A stretch of 15,670 bases of DNA from HGM11525 sp045649145 (GTDB taxonomy: Bacteria; Bacillota; Clostridia; UBA1381). How positions within the stretch are numbered: the stretch's first letter is position 1; the number at the start of each line of letters is the position of its first letter. Both the position numbers and the translations under genes were made by a program. The notes under the pieces are model-generated. The model searched no databases. It was given only the letters and a program-made list of their open reading frames with translations, and had not been told where the DNA came from. Below are positions 8,378 through 14,820 of this stretch, in pieces. The DNA lies in contig JAZRPK010000031.1 in NCBI GenBank assembly GCA_045649145.1, positions 1-15,670 of the forward strand. The letters run 5' to 3'.

Positions 8378-9463
8378 TCAGATTTTCATAGGATTAGAAA
8401 CAAGGTATTTATGCACCATCATAGCAACCTTAAAGACGATTGCCTGGTCAAATTTTCTAAGGTCAAGTCCTGTAAGCTTATAAATTTTCTCAAGTCTGTA
8501 AACCAGTGTGTTTCTGTGTACGAAAAGCTGTCTGGAGGTTTCAGAAACATTTAGGTCATTTTCGAAGAATTTATTGATTGTGAGGATTGTTTCGCTGTCT
8601 AAAAGTGTAATGTCACCCTTCTTAAATACCTCCTGCAAGAAGAGCTCGCAAAGTCTTATCGGAAGCTGATAGATAAGTCTGCCTATACCAAGGCTTTCAT
8701 AGTTAAGAATAAGCTTTTCATCATCAAAAACCCTGCCGACTTCAAGCGCAATCTGTGCTTCTTTATATGCATTATTAAGCTTATTGATATTCTCTGCGGG
8801 AGCACTGACACCGATTAAAATACGCATCATACTTTCGGTCTGAACGGTATCTAAAATCTGTTGCGCCAGCATTTCAACCTCTTCTGTTGAAACAATCTCT
8901 TTGAGTTCCTTGATAAGTACGAGATTTTCGCTGTCAATATTGATTAAGAAATCATGTTCTCTGTCGGGGAAGATATTTCTGATAACCTCGTAAATGCTCA
9001 AATCGCCTTTACCCTCTACTTTGATGTAAAGCACGGCTCTTGGCTGTTCAATATCAACATGAAGCTCCATAGCTTTTTGATGCAAGTCAAAAGCAAGAAC
9101 ATTATCAAAAATTACATTCTGCATAAATACAGTCTTATCGTATTTTTCGTCATAATAATGACGTACATTGTTTGCTGCAACAGCAACAGAATTACAGCAG
9201 TACTGCGACACCTCGTCAGTACCCTCAACATAAACTATATAGTCAGGCAAGGGTTTGCCTAAAATAGGACGCACGGTAAACCCGTCCTTCGTAAACAACT
9301 TGTCATCATCAGAAACAGCATAAATAAGCTCCTCTAAAACATCAGCAGAGAGTTCTGCTCCGTTGGACGCAAGAACCAAGCCCTTTGAGTCTGCTATACC
9401 AAATCTTTTCGGATATATTTCCGCCATTTGTGATACGATGTTTCTGAACGCTTTGCTAATCAT
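8378..9463 (-). CDS. CdaR/PucR-type transcriptional regulator heading the ftsEX operon
   Basis: DNA-binding regulator of the CdaR/PucR family. The C-terminal 67 residues (from about 295) form the PucR-type helix-turn-helix, with the hallmark NVSETSRQLFVHRNTLVYRL followed by KLTGLDLR and a final helix. The central part (about 120-230) resembles the GGDEF-like CdaR domain, and the N-terminal 120 residues resemble a sensory domain; its ligand cannot be told. Chosen start: ATG at 9463, preceded by GGGAGG with 7 nt spacing. A frame extending upstream to 9499 would add 12 residues without a ribosome binding site, so the protein is 361 residues. No sugar-diacid, purine or transport gene adjoins it. 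It is instead followed 27 nt later by ftsE, which suggests control of cell-wall or division functions, or simply co-transcription (inference). It may bind its own promoter region. Confidence 0.88.
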   Translation of the reverse strand: MISKAFRNIVSQMAEIYPKRFGIADSKGLVLASNGAELSADVLEELIYAVSDDDKLFTKDGFTVRPILGKPLPDYIVYVEGTDEVSQYCCNSVAVAANNVRHYYDEKYDKTVFMQNVIFDNVLAFDLHQKAMELHVDIEQPRAVLYIKVEGKGDLSIYEVIRNIFPDREHDFLINIDSENLVLIKELKEIVSTEEVEMLAQQILDTVQTESMMRILIGVSAPAENINKLNNAYKEAQIALEVGRVFDDEKLILNYESLGIGRLIYQLPIRLCELFLQEVFKKGDITLLDSETILTINKFFENDLNVSETSRQLFVHRNTLVYRLEKIYKLTGLDLRKFDQAIVFKVAMMVHKYLVSNPMKI

Positions 9464-9516
9464 TTGTAATCCTCCCAAATACTTAATACTCATAAGCATA
9501 CAAAACAGCTATTATA

Positions 9517-9595
9517 TGTAACATTATATCACAATAATTCCTTTTTGTATAGTTTTTTTCGTATTTTTTATGCTAAATTAACAAATTTGTAACAT
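9517..9595. repeat. Paired TGTAACAT sites flanking the regulator promoter
   Basis: The octamer TGTAACAT occurs at 9517-9524 and 9588-9595 in the same orientation, 71 bp apart start to start (about seven helical turns). One copy overlaps the -10 region and the other lies upstream of the -35, next to the perfect palindrome ACAAATTTGT (9581-9590). This could be an operator pair for the regulator encoded just downstream, but the DNA is AT-rich and chance is possible. Confidence 0.3.
9523..9551 (-). promoter_or_regulatory. Sigma-A type promoter for the regulator-ftsEX operon
   Basis: On the minus strand TATACA (9546-9551) and a perfect TATAAT (9523-9528) are 17 bases apart, with start of transcription near 9516 and a leader of about 50 nt. 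It lies between the rnfB terminator and the regulator gene, where an operon promoter is needed. Confidence 0.65.
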
Positions 9596-9610
9596 TTTAT
9601 ATTGATTAAA

Positions 9611-9640
9611 CAAAAAAAGGAGACAAAATCTCCTTTTTCG
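9611..9640 (-). terminator. Intrinsic terminator after rnfB
   Basis: GGAGA (9629-9633 read on the minus strand) pairs with TCTCC (9619-9623) across a five-base loop, extended by an A-run pairing with the T-run. On the minus strand it ends in seven T. It starts only a few bases after the rnfB stop and ends the rnf operon. Confidence 0.9.
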
Positions 9641-9645
9641 TGTTA

Positions 9646-10455
9646 TTAAACTCCTACTCCATGTTCTGTTGACTTATGTATAAGCTTCTTTGGACATTTA
9701 TCAGCACAAAGACCGCAGCTGATACACTTTGAGTAGTCAATAACTGCATGATTATCTATAACCTTTACAGCCTCAACGGGACAAGTTTTTTCACATATAC
9801 GGCAACCGATACAACCACTCTTGCAATATTTGTTTGTATCAGCGCCCTTTTCGGTGTTATTACAGGGAACCCAAACCTTATTGGACACGGGTACAAACGC
9901 AATTACACCTTTAGGGCAAGCCTTAAGACATTGTCCGCAAGCTTCGCACTTAGTTTCATCAATAAATGCTATACCGTCGACTATAGAAATAGCATTAAAT
10001 TTACATACCTTTATACACGTACCAAGACCGAGACAGCCATTGGGGCACATCTTAGCACCACCCGCAAGTCTTGCAGCAGACGCACAGTCCGCTATTCCTG
10101 CATACTCATATTTATCCTCTGCAACACCGCATTTGCCGGCGCACATTACCCTTGCAACCTTGGGCTCTACCTTTCCGGCTTCCTTGCCCATAATTGCAGC
10201 AATCTTTTTGGCTACTGCATCTTTACCGACGCTGCATGATGACACAGGAGCATTATTCTCCACCACTGCAGTTGCATACGCACTACAGCCTGCATAACCG
10301 CAGGCGCCGCAGTTTGCACCGGGGAGTGCATCTTCTATCATCTCTATTCTTGTATCTTTACTAACCTTAAATATAATAGACGCAAAAGCGAGCAAGCATC
10401 CAAACAAAAGTCCGGTACCTCCGACAATCGCAATCGGAATTAGTATTTCTTTCAT
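9646..10455 (-). CDS. rnfB: Rnf complex subunit RnfB, multi-cluster iron-sulfur protein
   Basis: Electron-entry subunit of the ferredoxin:NAD+ oxidoreductase, held at the membrane by an N-terminal helix (about residues 5-28). An N-terminal Fe-S domain has C49, C52, C57 and C74 (NCGACGYAGC). The central part carries C105, C109, C124, C137, C141, C147 and C151. Three full CxxCxxCxxxC sets follow at C170-C180, C215-C225 and C244-C254, with additional cysteines at 198 and 211. It takes electrons from ferredoxin and passes them towards the membrane subunits. Length is 269 residues, normal for the clostridial form. The gene starts 19 nt after the rnfA stop and is the last of the operon, followed at once by a terminator. 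Confidence 0.96.
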   Translation of the reverse strand: MKEILIPIAIVGGTGLLFGCLLAFASIIFKVSKDTRIEMIEDALPGANCGACGYAGCSAYATAVVENNAPVSSCSVGKDAVAKKIAAIMGKEAGKVEPKVARVMCAGKCGVAEDKYEYAGIADCASAARLAGGAKMCPNGCLGLGTCIKVCKFNAISIVDGIAFIDETKCEACGQCLKACPKGVIAFVPVSNKVWVPCNNTEKGADTNKYCKSGCIGCRICEKTCPVEAVKVIDNHAVIDYSKCISCGLCADKCPKKLIHKSTEHGVGV

Positions 10456-10474
10456 ATTACTTGCACCGCCTTTC

Positions 10475-11053
10475 TTATATTGTTAGACCCGAGAAGCCTG
10501 TAAAAGCAATAGCCATCAAGCCTGCGGTAATAAGCGCAATCGGGAAACCTCTGAACGCCTCGGGGACTTCACGTTCGTCAATAAACTCACGAATACCTGA
10601 AAACAGAACTATTGCCATCGAAAAACCAAGTGCTGCAAATGTTCCGTAAATAAGCGAGAGCATAAAGCCATAGCCGTTTTGCACATTTAAGAGGGCAACA
10701 CCAAGCACTGCGCAGTTTGTTGTAATCAGCGGGAGATAGATACCAAGCGCACTATAGAGTGCCGGCATAGACTTTCTGACAAACATTTCAACAAACTGTA
10801 CAAGTCCTGCAATTATCAAAATAAATACTATCGTCTGGAGGTATTCTAGTGAAAATCTCTCAAGAAGAAAGTGGTTAACCAACCATGTACACGCAGACGC
10901 AATAGCCATAACAAAGGTTACCGCCATTCCCATGCCCATAGCCGTTTCGGTCTTTTTGGAAACACCGAGAAACGGGCATATTCCGAGGAACTTTACAAGT
11001 ACAAAATTCTCGGTAAAAAGTGCGGCAATTATAACAGAAATCACATTCATCAT
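10475..11053 (-). CDS. rnfA: Rnf complex membrane subunit RnfA
   Basis: Integral membrane subunit with six predicted helices, 192 residues, homologous to RnfE and to NqrE. Cys26 in GICPFLG and Cys114 in TTNCAVLG are the conserved half-membrane cysteines. In this family they join the matching pair of RnfE to bind a [2Fe-2S] cluster at the subunit interface, which carries electrons through the membrane. The start ATG overlaps the rnfE stop as ATGA (4 nt shared), with AAAGGCGG upstream inside rnfE. A second ATG follows immediately, so the true N-terminus could be one residue shorter. Confidence 0.96.
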   Translation of the reverse strand: MMNVISVIIAALFTENFVLVKFLGICPFLGVSKKTETAMGMGMAVTFVMAIASACTWLVNHFLLERFSLEYLQTIVFILIIAGLVQFVEMFVRKSMPALYSALGIYLPLITTNCAVLGVALLNVQNGYGFMLSLIYGTFAALGFSMAIVLFSGIREFIDEREVPEAFRGFPIALITAGLMAIAFTGFSGLTI

Positions 11054-11664
11054 TTATTATTCGCCGCCTTTCTTTTAGAGATTAAGAAGTTGATAAGTGC
11101 TATTAACAAGCCTAATGTAATAAATCCGCCCGGAGGCATTCCGAAAATTGACATCGGTGTAATAGTATCGCCGTAAATCTTTATTCCAAGTATTGTTCCT
11201 GCACCGAGAAATTCACGAACTGCAGAGATAATGGTTAACGCACCGGTAAAGCCAAGTCCCATTCCGGCACCATCCATAATTGAGCTTAACACTCCGTTTT
11301 TAGACGCAAAAGCTTCTGCTCGTGCGAGGATTATACAGTTAACAACTATAAGCGGAATAAATATTCCCAACTGCTCGGCTATATCAGGGAGATACGCATT
11401 AAGGCACATCTCAACAATAGTAACAAATGCAGCAATAATCACTATATATGCAGCAATACGTACCTTTTCGGGTATTACCTTTCTTAAAAGAGAAATCAGC
11501 ATATTTGAAAGTATCAGTACTGCAGTTGCAGACAGTCCCATACCAATGCCGTTTTTCACGCTTGTAGTTGTAGCAAGTGTCGGACACATACCGAGAAGCT
11601 GTACAAATGTGGGATTCTCATACAGAAGACCATTTATAAATACGTTTTTCTTTTTATCCATCAT
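11050..11664 (-). CDS. rnfE: Rnf complex membrane subunit RnfE
   Basis: Integral membrane subunit with six predicted helices, 204 residues, the structural twin of RnfA with opposite membrane orientation (family knowledge). Cys27 in LLGMCPTLA and Cys110 in VVNCIILAR are the expected ligands of the shared [2Fe-2S] cluster. FLGAGTILG (152-160) and the stretch after it are typical of RnfE/NqrD. It starts with ATGATG overlapping the rnfG stop by 4 nt, with GGGAGG 6 nt upstream, and shares another 4 nt with rnfA at its end. Tight coupling suggests equal amounts of these subunits. Confidence 0.96.
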   Translation of the reverse strand: MMDKKKNVFINGLLYENPTFVQLLGMCPTLATTTSVKNGIGMGLSATAVLILSNMLISLLRKVIPEKVRIAAYIVIIAAFVTIVEMCLNAYLPDIAEQLGIFIPLIVVNCIILARAEAFASKNGVLSSIMDGAGMGLGFTGALTIISAVREFLGAGTILGIKIYGDTITPMSIFGMPPGGFITLGLLIALINFLISKRKAANNK

Positions 11665-12221
11665 TCTAAGCCTCCCATCAGTTCTTCAGCTGCAACGAGA
11701 GCATCATTTACTCCCTTTGTTACCGCCTTTGAGGTTACCGTCGCAGATGAAATGGCATCAATCTGATTGCCCTGCGGGTCAGATTTGACAACCTTTATAC
11801 CAGACGTCTTACCGACAAACATCTCCTTAAAGCTGTCGTTAGCACAGTTAGCACCAAGTCCCGGTGTTTCCGATTGACTTGTAATATCAATACTGTTTAC
11901 TGTTAAATCAGGCTTTACACCGACTACTATCGAAATTGCTCCTGCATACCCTCTCGGTTCACTAAGGATAACATATCCCGCATCACCTGCTGCATATGCT
12001 TCAATTACGCTGGAGCCATGTGCAGAGTACTCAACCTTCTCAAACGAAACAGCATCCGGCAATACCTTTGTCATAGCCGCTTCACGTTTTTCTTGCGAAT
12101 TAGCTGTGATAAGTGGCTCGGTAACACTGTTTACAGCAGCAAGTATACCTGCAGAAATTGCAGTAATTGCAAAAAGTATCAGTCCGATTTTCAATATTTC
12201 AAAAATGTCACTACGTTGCAT
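11661..12221 (-). CDS. rnfG: Rnf complex subunit RnfG, covalent FMN carrier
   Basis: Membrane-anchored flavoprotein subunit, 186 residues. One N-terminal helix (about 11-31) is followed by an extracytoplasmic FMN-binding domain. The flavin-attachment site is DAISSAT (155-161); Thr161 would carry FMN by a phosphoester bond added by ApbE. The usual family motif has Gly where Ser159 stands here. SETPGLGANC (117-126) is a second conserved stretch of the FMN-binding domain. The ribosome binding site AAAGGA is about 11 nt upstream, somewhat far. The gene lies 28 nt after rnfD and its stop overlaps the rnfE start. No apbE gene is in this window. Confidence 0.94.
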   Translation of the reverse strand: MQRSDIFEILKIGLILFAITAISAGILAAVNSVTEPLITANSQEKREAAMTKVLPDAVSFEKVEYSAHGSSVIEAYAAGDAGYVILSEPRGYAGAISIVVGVKPDLTVNSIDITSQSETPGLGANCANDSFKEMFVGKTSGIKVVKSDPQGNQIDAISSATVTSKAVTKGVNDALVAAEELMGGLE

Positions 12222-12249
12222 TAACTAACACATCCTTTCTGCAAACATA

Positions 12250-13218
12250 TCAGGATTTTTTGACATAGCCAAACTTTTTCGGTTTGACATAACGGTCAAT
12301 AAGCGGTGTTGCAATATTCATTAAAAGAATAGCAAACGACGCACCCTCCGGGTAGCTGCCGTACCTTCTTATAACAAAGGTCAAAACACCGCAACCGAGC
12401 GCAAAAATATCCTGACCGAGCTTGGTAGTCGGTGTGGTAACATAATCAGTTGCCATAAATATCGCACCAAGAAAGAGTCCGCCTGAGCAAACAGATATTG
12501 CGGTAAAATACAGCTGTGTATCACCTGTAATGTTTGTTCCGAAGAAATATGTAAGAAGGGCAAAGCTCGCAATATACAGCGTCGGAATTCTCCAGCTGAT
12601 AACCCTTTTATACATAAGATAGAGTCCGCCAAGCAGAAGCATCGCACCTGAGGTTTCGCCTATTGTACCGGGTTTAACGCCAAAGAAAGCGTCTGTAACA
12701 GTAGGAAGTGTGCCCTCCGATAATCCTTTTAGCACACCAAGAGGTGTCGCCTGTGATATTGCATCTGCACCATATCCTGCAAACGGGTCAACAAAGGTTG
12801 ACATTGCACCGCCCCAGGCGATTACCATAAAGCAACGTGCCGCAAGCGCTGGATTCATAAAGTTTTTACCCAGTCCGCCATAGAGCTGCTTTACAACTAT
12901 AATAGCAAAAGCAGAGCCGATAACGGTCATCCAAAGCTCAACTGTGACAGGCAGATTTAGTGCAAGCAAAAGACCTGTAACAACTGCCGACAAGTCCCCC
13001 ACCGATGATTTCTTTTTTGTGATTTTTTGATACGCATATTCCGACAAAAGCGATGCTGCTATTGCTGTTAAAATCACAACAGCGGCACGGTATCCAAAAT
13101 AGTATATACCCATCAACGATGCAGGAATTAAGGCAATTATAACATCAAGCATAATTGATGAGATTGATTCATTTTGGTGAATATGCGGAGATGAAGATAC
13201 TATCAATTTGTGTTCCAT
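12250..13218 (-). CDS. rnfD: Rnf complex membrane subunit RnfD, covalent FMN carrier
   Basis: Large integral membrane subunit related to NqrB, 322 residues, about nine or ten hydrophobic segments. SSPHIH near the N-terminus (9-14) and GKNFMNPALAARCF (117-130) are family hallmarks. The flavin-attachment motif is DAISQATPL (152-160), where Thr158 is the expected FMN site and the usual Gly is replaced by Gln156. The C-terminal YPEGASFAILLMN (289-301) is also typical. It belongs to the path that couples electron flow to Na+ or H+ transport; which ion cannot be told from sequence. The start ATG overlaps the rnfC stop (TAATG), with AGGAGG 8 nt upstream. Confidence 0.96.
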   Translation of the reverse strand: MEHKLIVSSSPHIHQNESISSIMLDVIIALIPASLMGIYYFGYRAAVVILTAIAASLLSEYAYQKITKKKSSVGDLSAVVTGLLLALNLPVTVELWMTVIGSAFAIIVVKQLYGGLGKNFMNPALAARCFMVIAWGGAMSTFVDPFAGYGADAISQATPLGVLKGLSEGTLPTVTDAFFGVKPGTIGETSGAMLLLGGLYLMYKRVISWRIPTLYIASFALLTYFFGTNITGDTQLYFTAISVCSGGLFLGAIFMATDYVTTPTTKLGQDIFALGCGVLTFVIRRYGSYPEGASFAILLMNIATPLIDRYVKPKKFGYVKKS

Positions 13219-14537
13219 TATTTATTCTTCCTCCTGTTTTCAATGATTTTTTGTTTGGCAATTCTGATATTGTGCAGAGGACTTTGCTTTCCGGGACACA
13301 AATATGAACATAAACCGCACTCTATACAATCGAGAATATTATATTCCTCGGCTTTTTCAAGATTATTTTCAACCGAAAACTTGCTAAGATATAACGGCAT
13401 CAGGCGCATCGGACAGTGGTCAACGCATTTCCCGCAGCGGATGCAAGGTGAGTAATCGTCATAATTACCGCCTTCCTCTGAAAGTGCAAGAATTGACGAT
13501 GTAGTCTTTACAACCGGAGGCTCAGTCGAAAACTGAGCAATACCCATCATAGGTCCGCCCATAACAAGCTTTTTTACATCAGCCGAGAAACCGCCTGCCG
13601 CATCAATAAGATACTGAAACGTTACTCCTGTATAAACCTCAAAATTAGACGGGTTTTCAATAGCATCTCCGGATATGGTTACAACTCTCTTGGTAAGTGG
13701 CATACCCGTTCTAAACGTCTTTGAAATCTGTGATACAGTATCAACGTTAATCACAATAGCGCCGACATCTGCAGGAAGTCCGCCTGATGGTACCTGCTTT
13801 TTGGTAACCGCATAAATGAGCTGTTTTTCTGCGCCTTGAGGGTACTTCGCCTTTAGAGGAACTACTTTAACATTGCCTGACTCAGCAGCTTTTTCTTTCA
13901 TAATACTGATTGCATCAGGCTTATTTGTCTCAATTCCGATATATCCAACAGACAAGCCGAGTATTTTAAGTACTATTCCTATACCATCAATTATAGAATC
14001 AGGCTCTTCTAACATTCTGCGATGGTCTGCTGTTATATACGGCTCACATTCCGCACTGTTTATAATAAGATACTCGATCTTTTTTTCAGGCGGCGGTGAC
14101 AGCTTTACATGAGTAGGAAAGCCTGCTCCGCCCATTCCGACAATACCGGAATTTCGAATTACTGCAAGCATCTCTTCTTTAGACATATTATCTGGGTTAT
14201 AAGGTTTAATATCATCGCACTTTGTATACATAAAATCATTTTCAACAAAGACAGCGGTAACCTTTGCACCTGACGGATGGAGATACGGTTTTATATCGAT
14301 TACAGTTCCCGAAACAGAGCTATGAACAGGTGTAGAAACAAAAGCATCAGAATCTGCCAGCACCTGACCGACCTTTACCACCTCTCCCTTTTCTACCTTA
14401 GGCTCTAACGGTGCGCCGATATGCTGTTGTAGCGGATAGATATGTATTTTATCCCCATCAAGCGATGTAATGGGTTTTGCGGATGTTAATTCCTTATAAT
14501 CAGGTATGTGCATACCACCTTTGAATGTGTGAAACAT
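13218..14537 (-). CDS. rnfC: Rnf complex subunit RnfC, NADH/FMN and iron-sulfur subunit
   Basis: Peripheral cytoplasmic subunit that reacts with NAD+/NADH, 439 residues. An N-terminal barrel-sandwich domain (about 30-100) precedes a Rossmann-like domain homologous to the NuoF/51-kDa Complex I subunit. There GMGGAGFPTH (134-143) marks the NADH/FMN site and NSAECEPYIT (160-169) the flavin-binding stretch. An SLBB-like segment follows. Two [4Fe-4S] sets close the protein: C365/C368/C371/C375 and C404/C407/C410/C414. AAAGGA lies 9 nt before the ATG. It is the first gene of the operon rnfCDGEAB, about 50 nt downstream of a promoter overlapped by a Rex operator. Confidence 0.97.
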   Translation of the reverse strand: MFHTFKGGMHIPDYKELTSAKPITSLDGDKIHIYPLQQHIGAPLEPKVEKGEVVKVGQVLADSDAFVSTPVHSSVSGTVIDIKPYLHPSGAKVTAVFVENDFMYTKCDDIKPYNPDNMSKEEMLAVIRNSGIVGMGGAGFPTHVKLSPPPEKKIEYLIINSAECEPYITADHRRMLEEPDSIIDGIGIVLKILGLSVGYIGIETNKPDAISIMKEKAAESGNVKVVPLKAKYPQGAEKQLIYAVTKKQVPSGGLPADVGAIVINVDTVSQISKTFRTGMPLTKRVVTISGDAIENPSNFEVYTGVTFQYLIDAAGGFSADVKKLVMGGPMMGIAQFSTEPPVVKTTSSILALSEEGGNYDDYSPCIRCGKCVDHCPMRLMPLYLSKFSVENNLEKAEEYNILDCIECGLCSYLCPGKQSPLHNIRIAKQKIIENRRKNK

Positions 14538-14588
14538 TTATTTTCTTCCTTTCTAAAAGTTGATTTCTAACATTTCTTTGCACAACAA

Positions 14589-14618
14589 TCTATACGAATT
14601 TTGTCAAAAGATTAACAA
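14589..14618 (-). promoter_or_regulatory. Probable promoter of the rnf operon
   Basis: On the minus strand TTGTTA (14613-14618) and TATAGA (14589-14594) are 18 bases apart, giving a start near 14582 and a leader of about 45 nt. A better -35 match, TTGACA (14602-14607), is present but has no acceptable -10 at 16-19 bases, so I prefer the first pair. Either -35 lies inside the Rex-like operator. Confidence 0.45.
14601..14618. promoter_or_regulatory. Rex-type redox operator upstream of rnfC
   Basis: The minus strand reads TTGTTAATCTTTTGACAA, two 7-base arms separated by 4 bases. It matches the clostridial Rex consensus TTGTTAAnnnnTTAACAA at 13 of 14 defined positions. Rex is a repressor that lets go when NADH/NAD+ is high, and rnf genes are known members of Rex regulons in Clostridia. 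The site covers the -35 region of the probable rnf promoter, so bound Rex would block RNA polymerase. Confidence 0.75.
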
Positions 14619-14646
14619 AAGAAAAGGATACGAATATTTCGTATCC
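14616..14646 (-). terminator. Intrinsic terminator between the 49-residue gene and rnfC
   Basis: A perfect 9-bp stem (arms 14638-14646 and 14626-14634, GGATACGAA with TTCGTATCC) with a 3-base loop is followed on the minus strand by TTTTCTTTT. It starts 8 bases after the stop of the small gene and separates it from the rnf promoter. The T-tract touches the Rex operator. The octamer ATTCGTAT in the stem recurs at 14592-14599 near the rnf -10. Confidence 0.85.
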
Positions 14647-14653
14647 TCGTCCA

Positions 14654-14803
14654 TTATTTTAGATCTTCAAATTTAATGTTACCAATTTGTACTTCCCTGT
14701 CAAAAATCTGATCAAGCAGGTTTGACTCTGTTAATAGACCTAACATAGTACTCTCTGTAGAGAAACTTATAATTTCTATTTCAGGTTTAATAAATTTCCT
14801 CAT
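14654..14803 (-). CDS. Small protein of unknown function, 49 residues
   Basis: Not recognised as a named family. The reading frame has ATG at 14803, AAGGAG 9 nt upstream, 49 codons and a TAA, and a strong terminator begins 8 bases later; together these make it a real gene. The product begins MRKFIKPEIEIISF, is rich in Glu, Ile and Leu, has no cysteine, no signal peptide and no membrane helix, and ends IKFEDLK. The opening pattern (basic start, aromatic, Lys-Pro-Glu, alternating Ile/Glu, Phe) resembles from memory short clostridial proteins often lying near secreted or surface proteins; that comparison is unverified. It follows the secreted-protein gene by 17 nt on the same message, so the two may act together. 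A peptide precursor, an accessory protein or a small regulator are all possible. Confidence 0.75.
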   Translation of the reverse strand: MRKFIKPEIEIISFSTESTMLGLLTESNLLDQIFDREVQIGNIKFEDLK

Positions 14804-14820
14804 TTCAGCAATCTCCTTAA

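Noticed and set aside
9578..9596. A second Rex site upstream of the regulator gene (TTAACAA half-site)
   Set aside because: Only one half-site matches; the other arm fits at about 3 of 7 positions.
9748..10297. Two overlapping plus-strand open frames opposite rnfB
   Set aside because: rnfB is certain from its cysteine motifs. The antisense frames have no start signal and only reflect its codon bias.
14602..14607. TTGACA as the main -35 of the rnf promoter
   Set aside because: It matches the consensus perfectly, but no reasonable -10 lies 16-19 bases downstream. It is better explained as one arm of the Rex operator.
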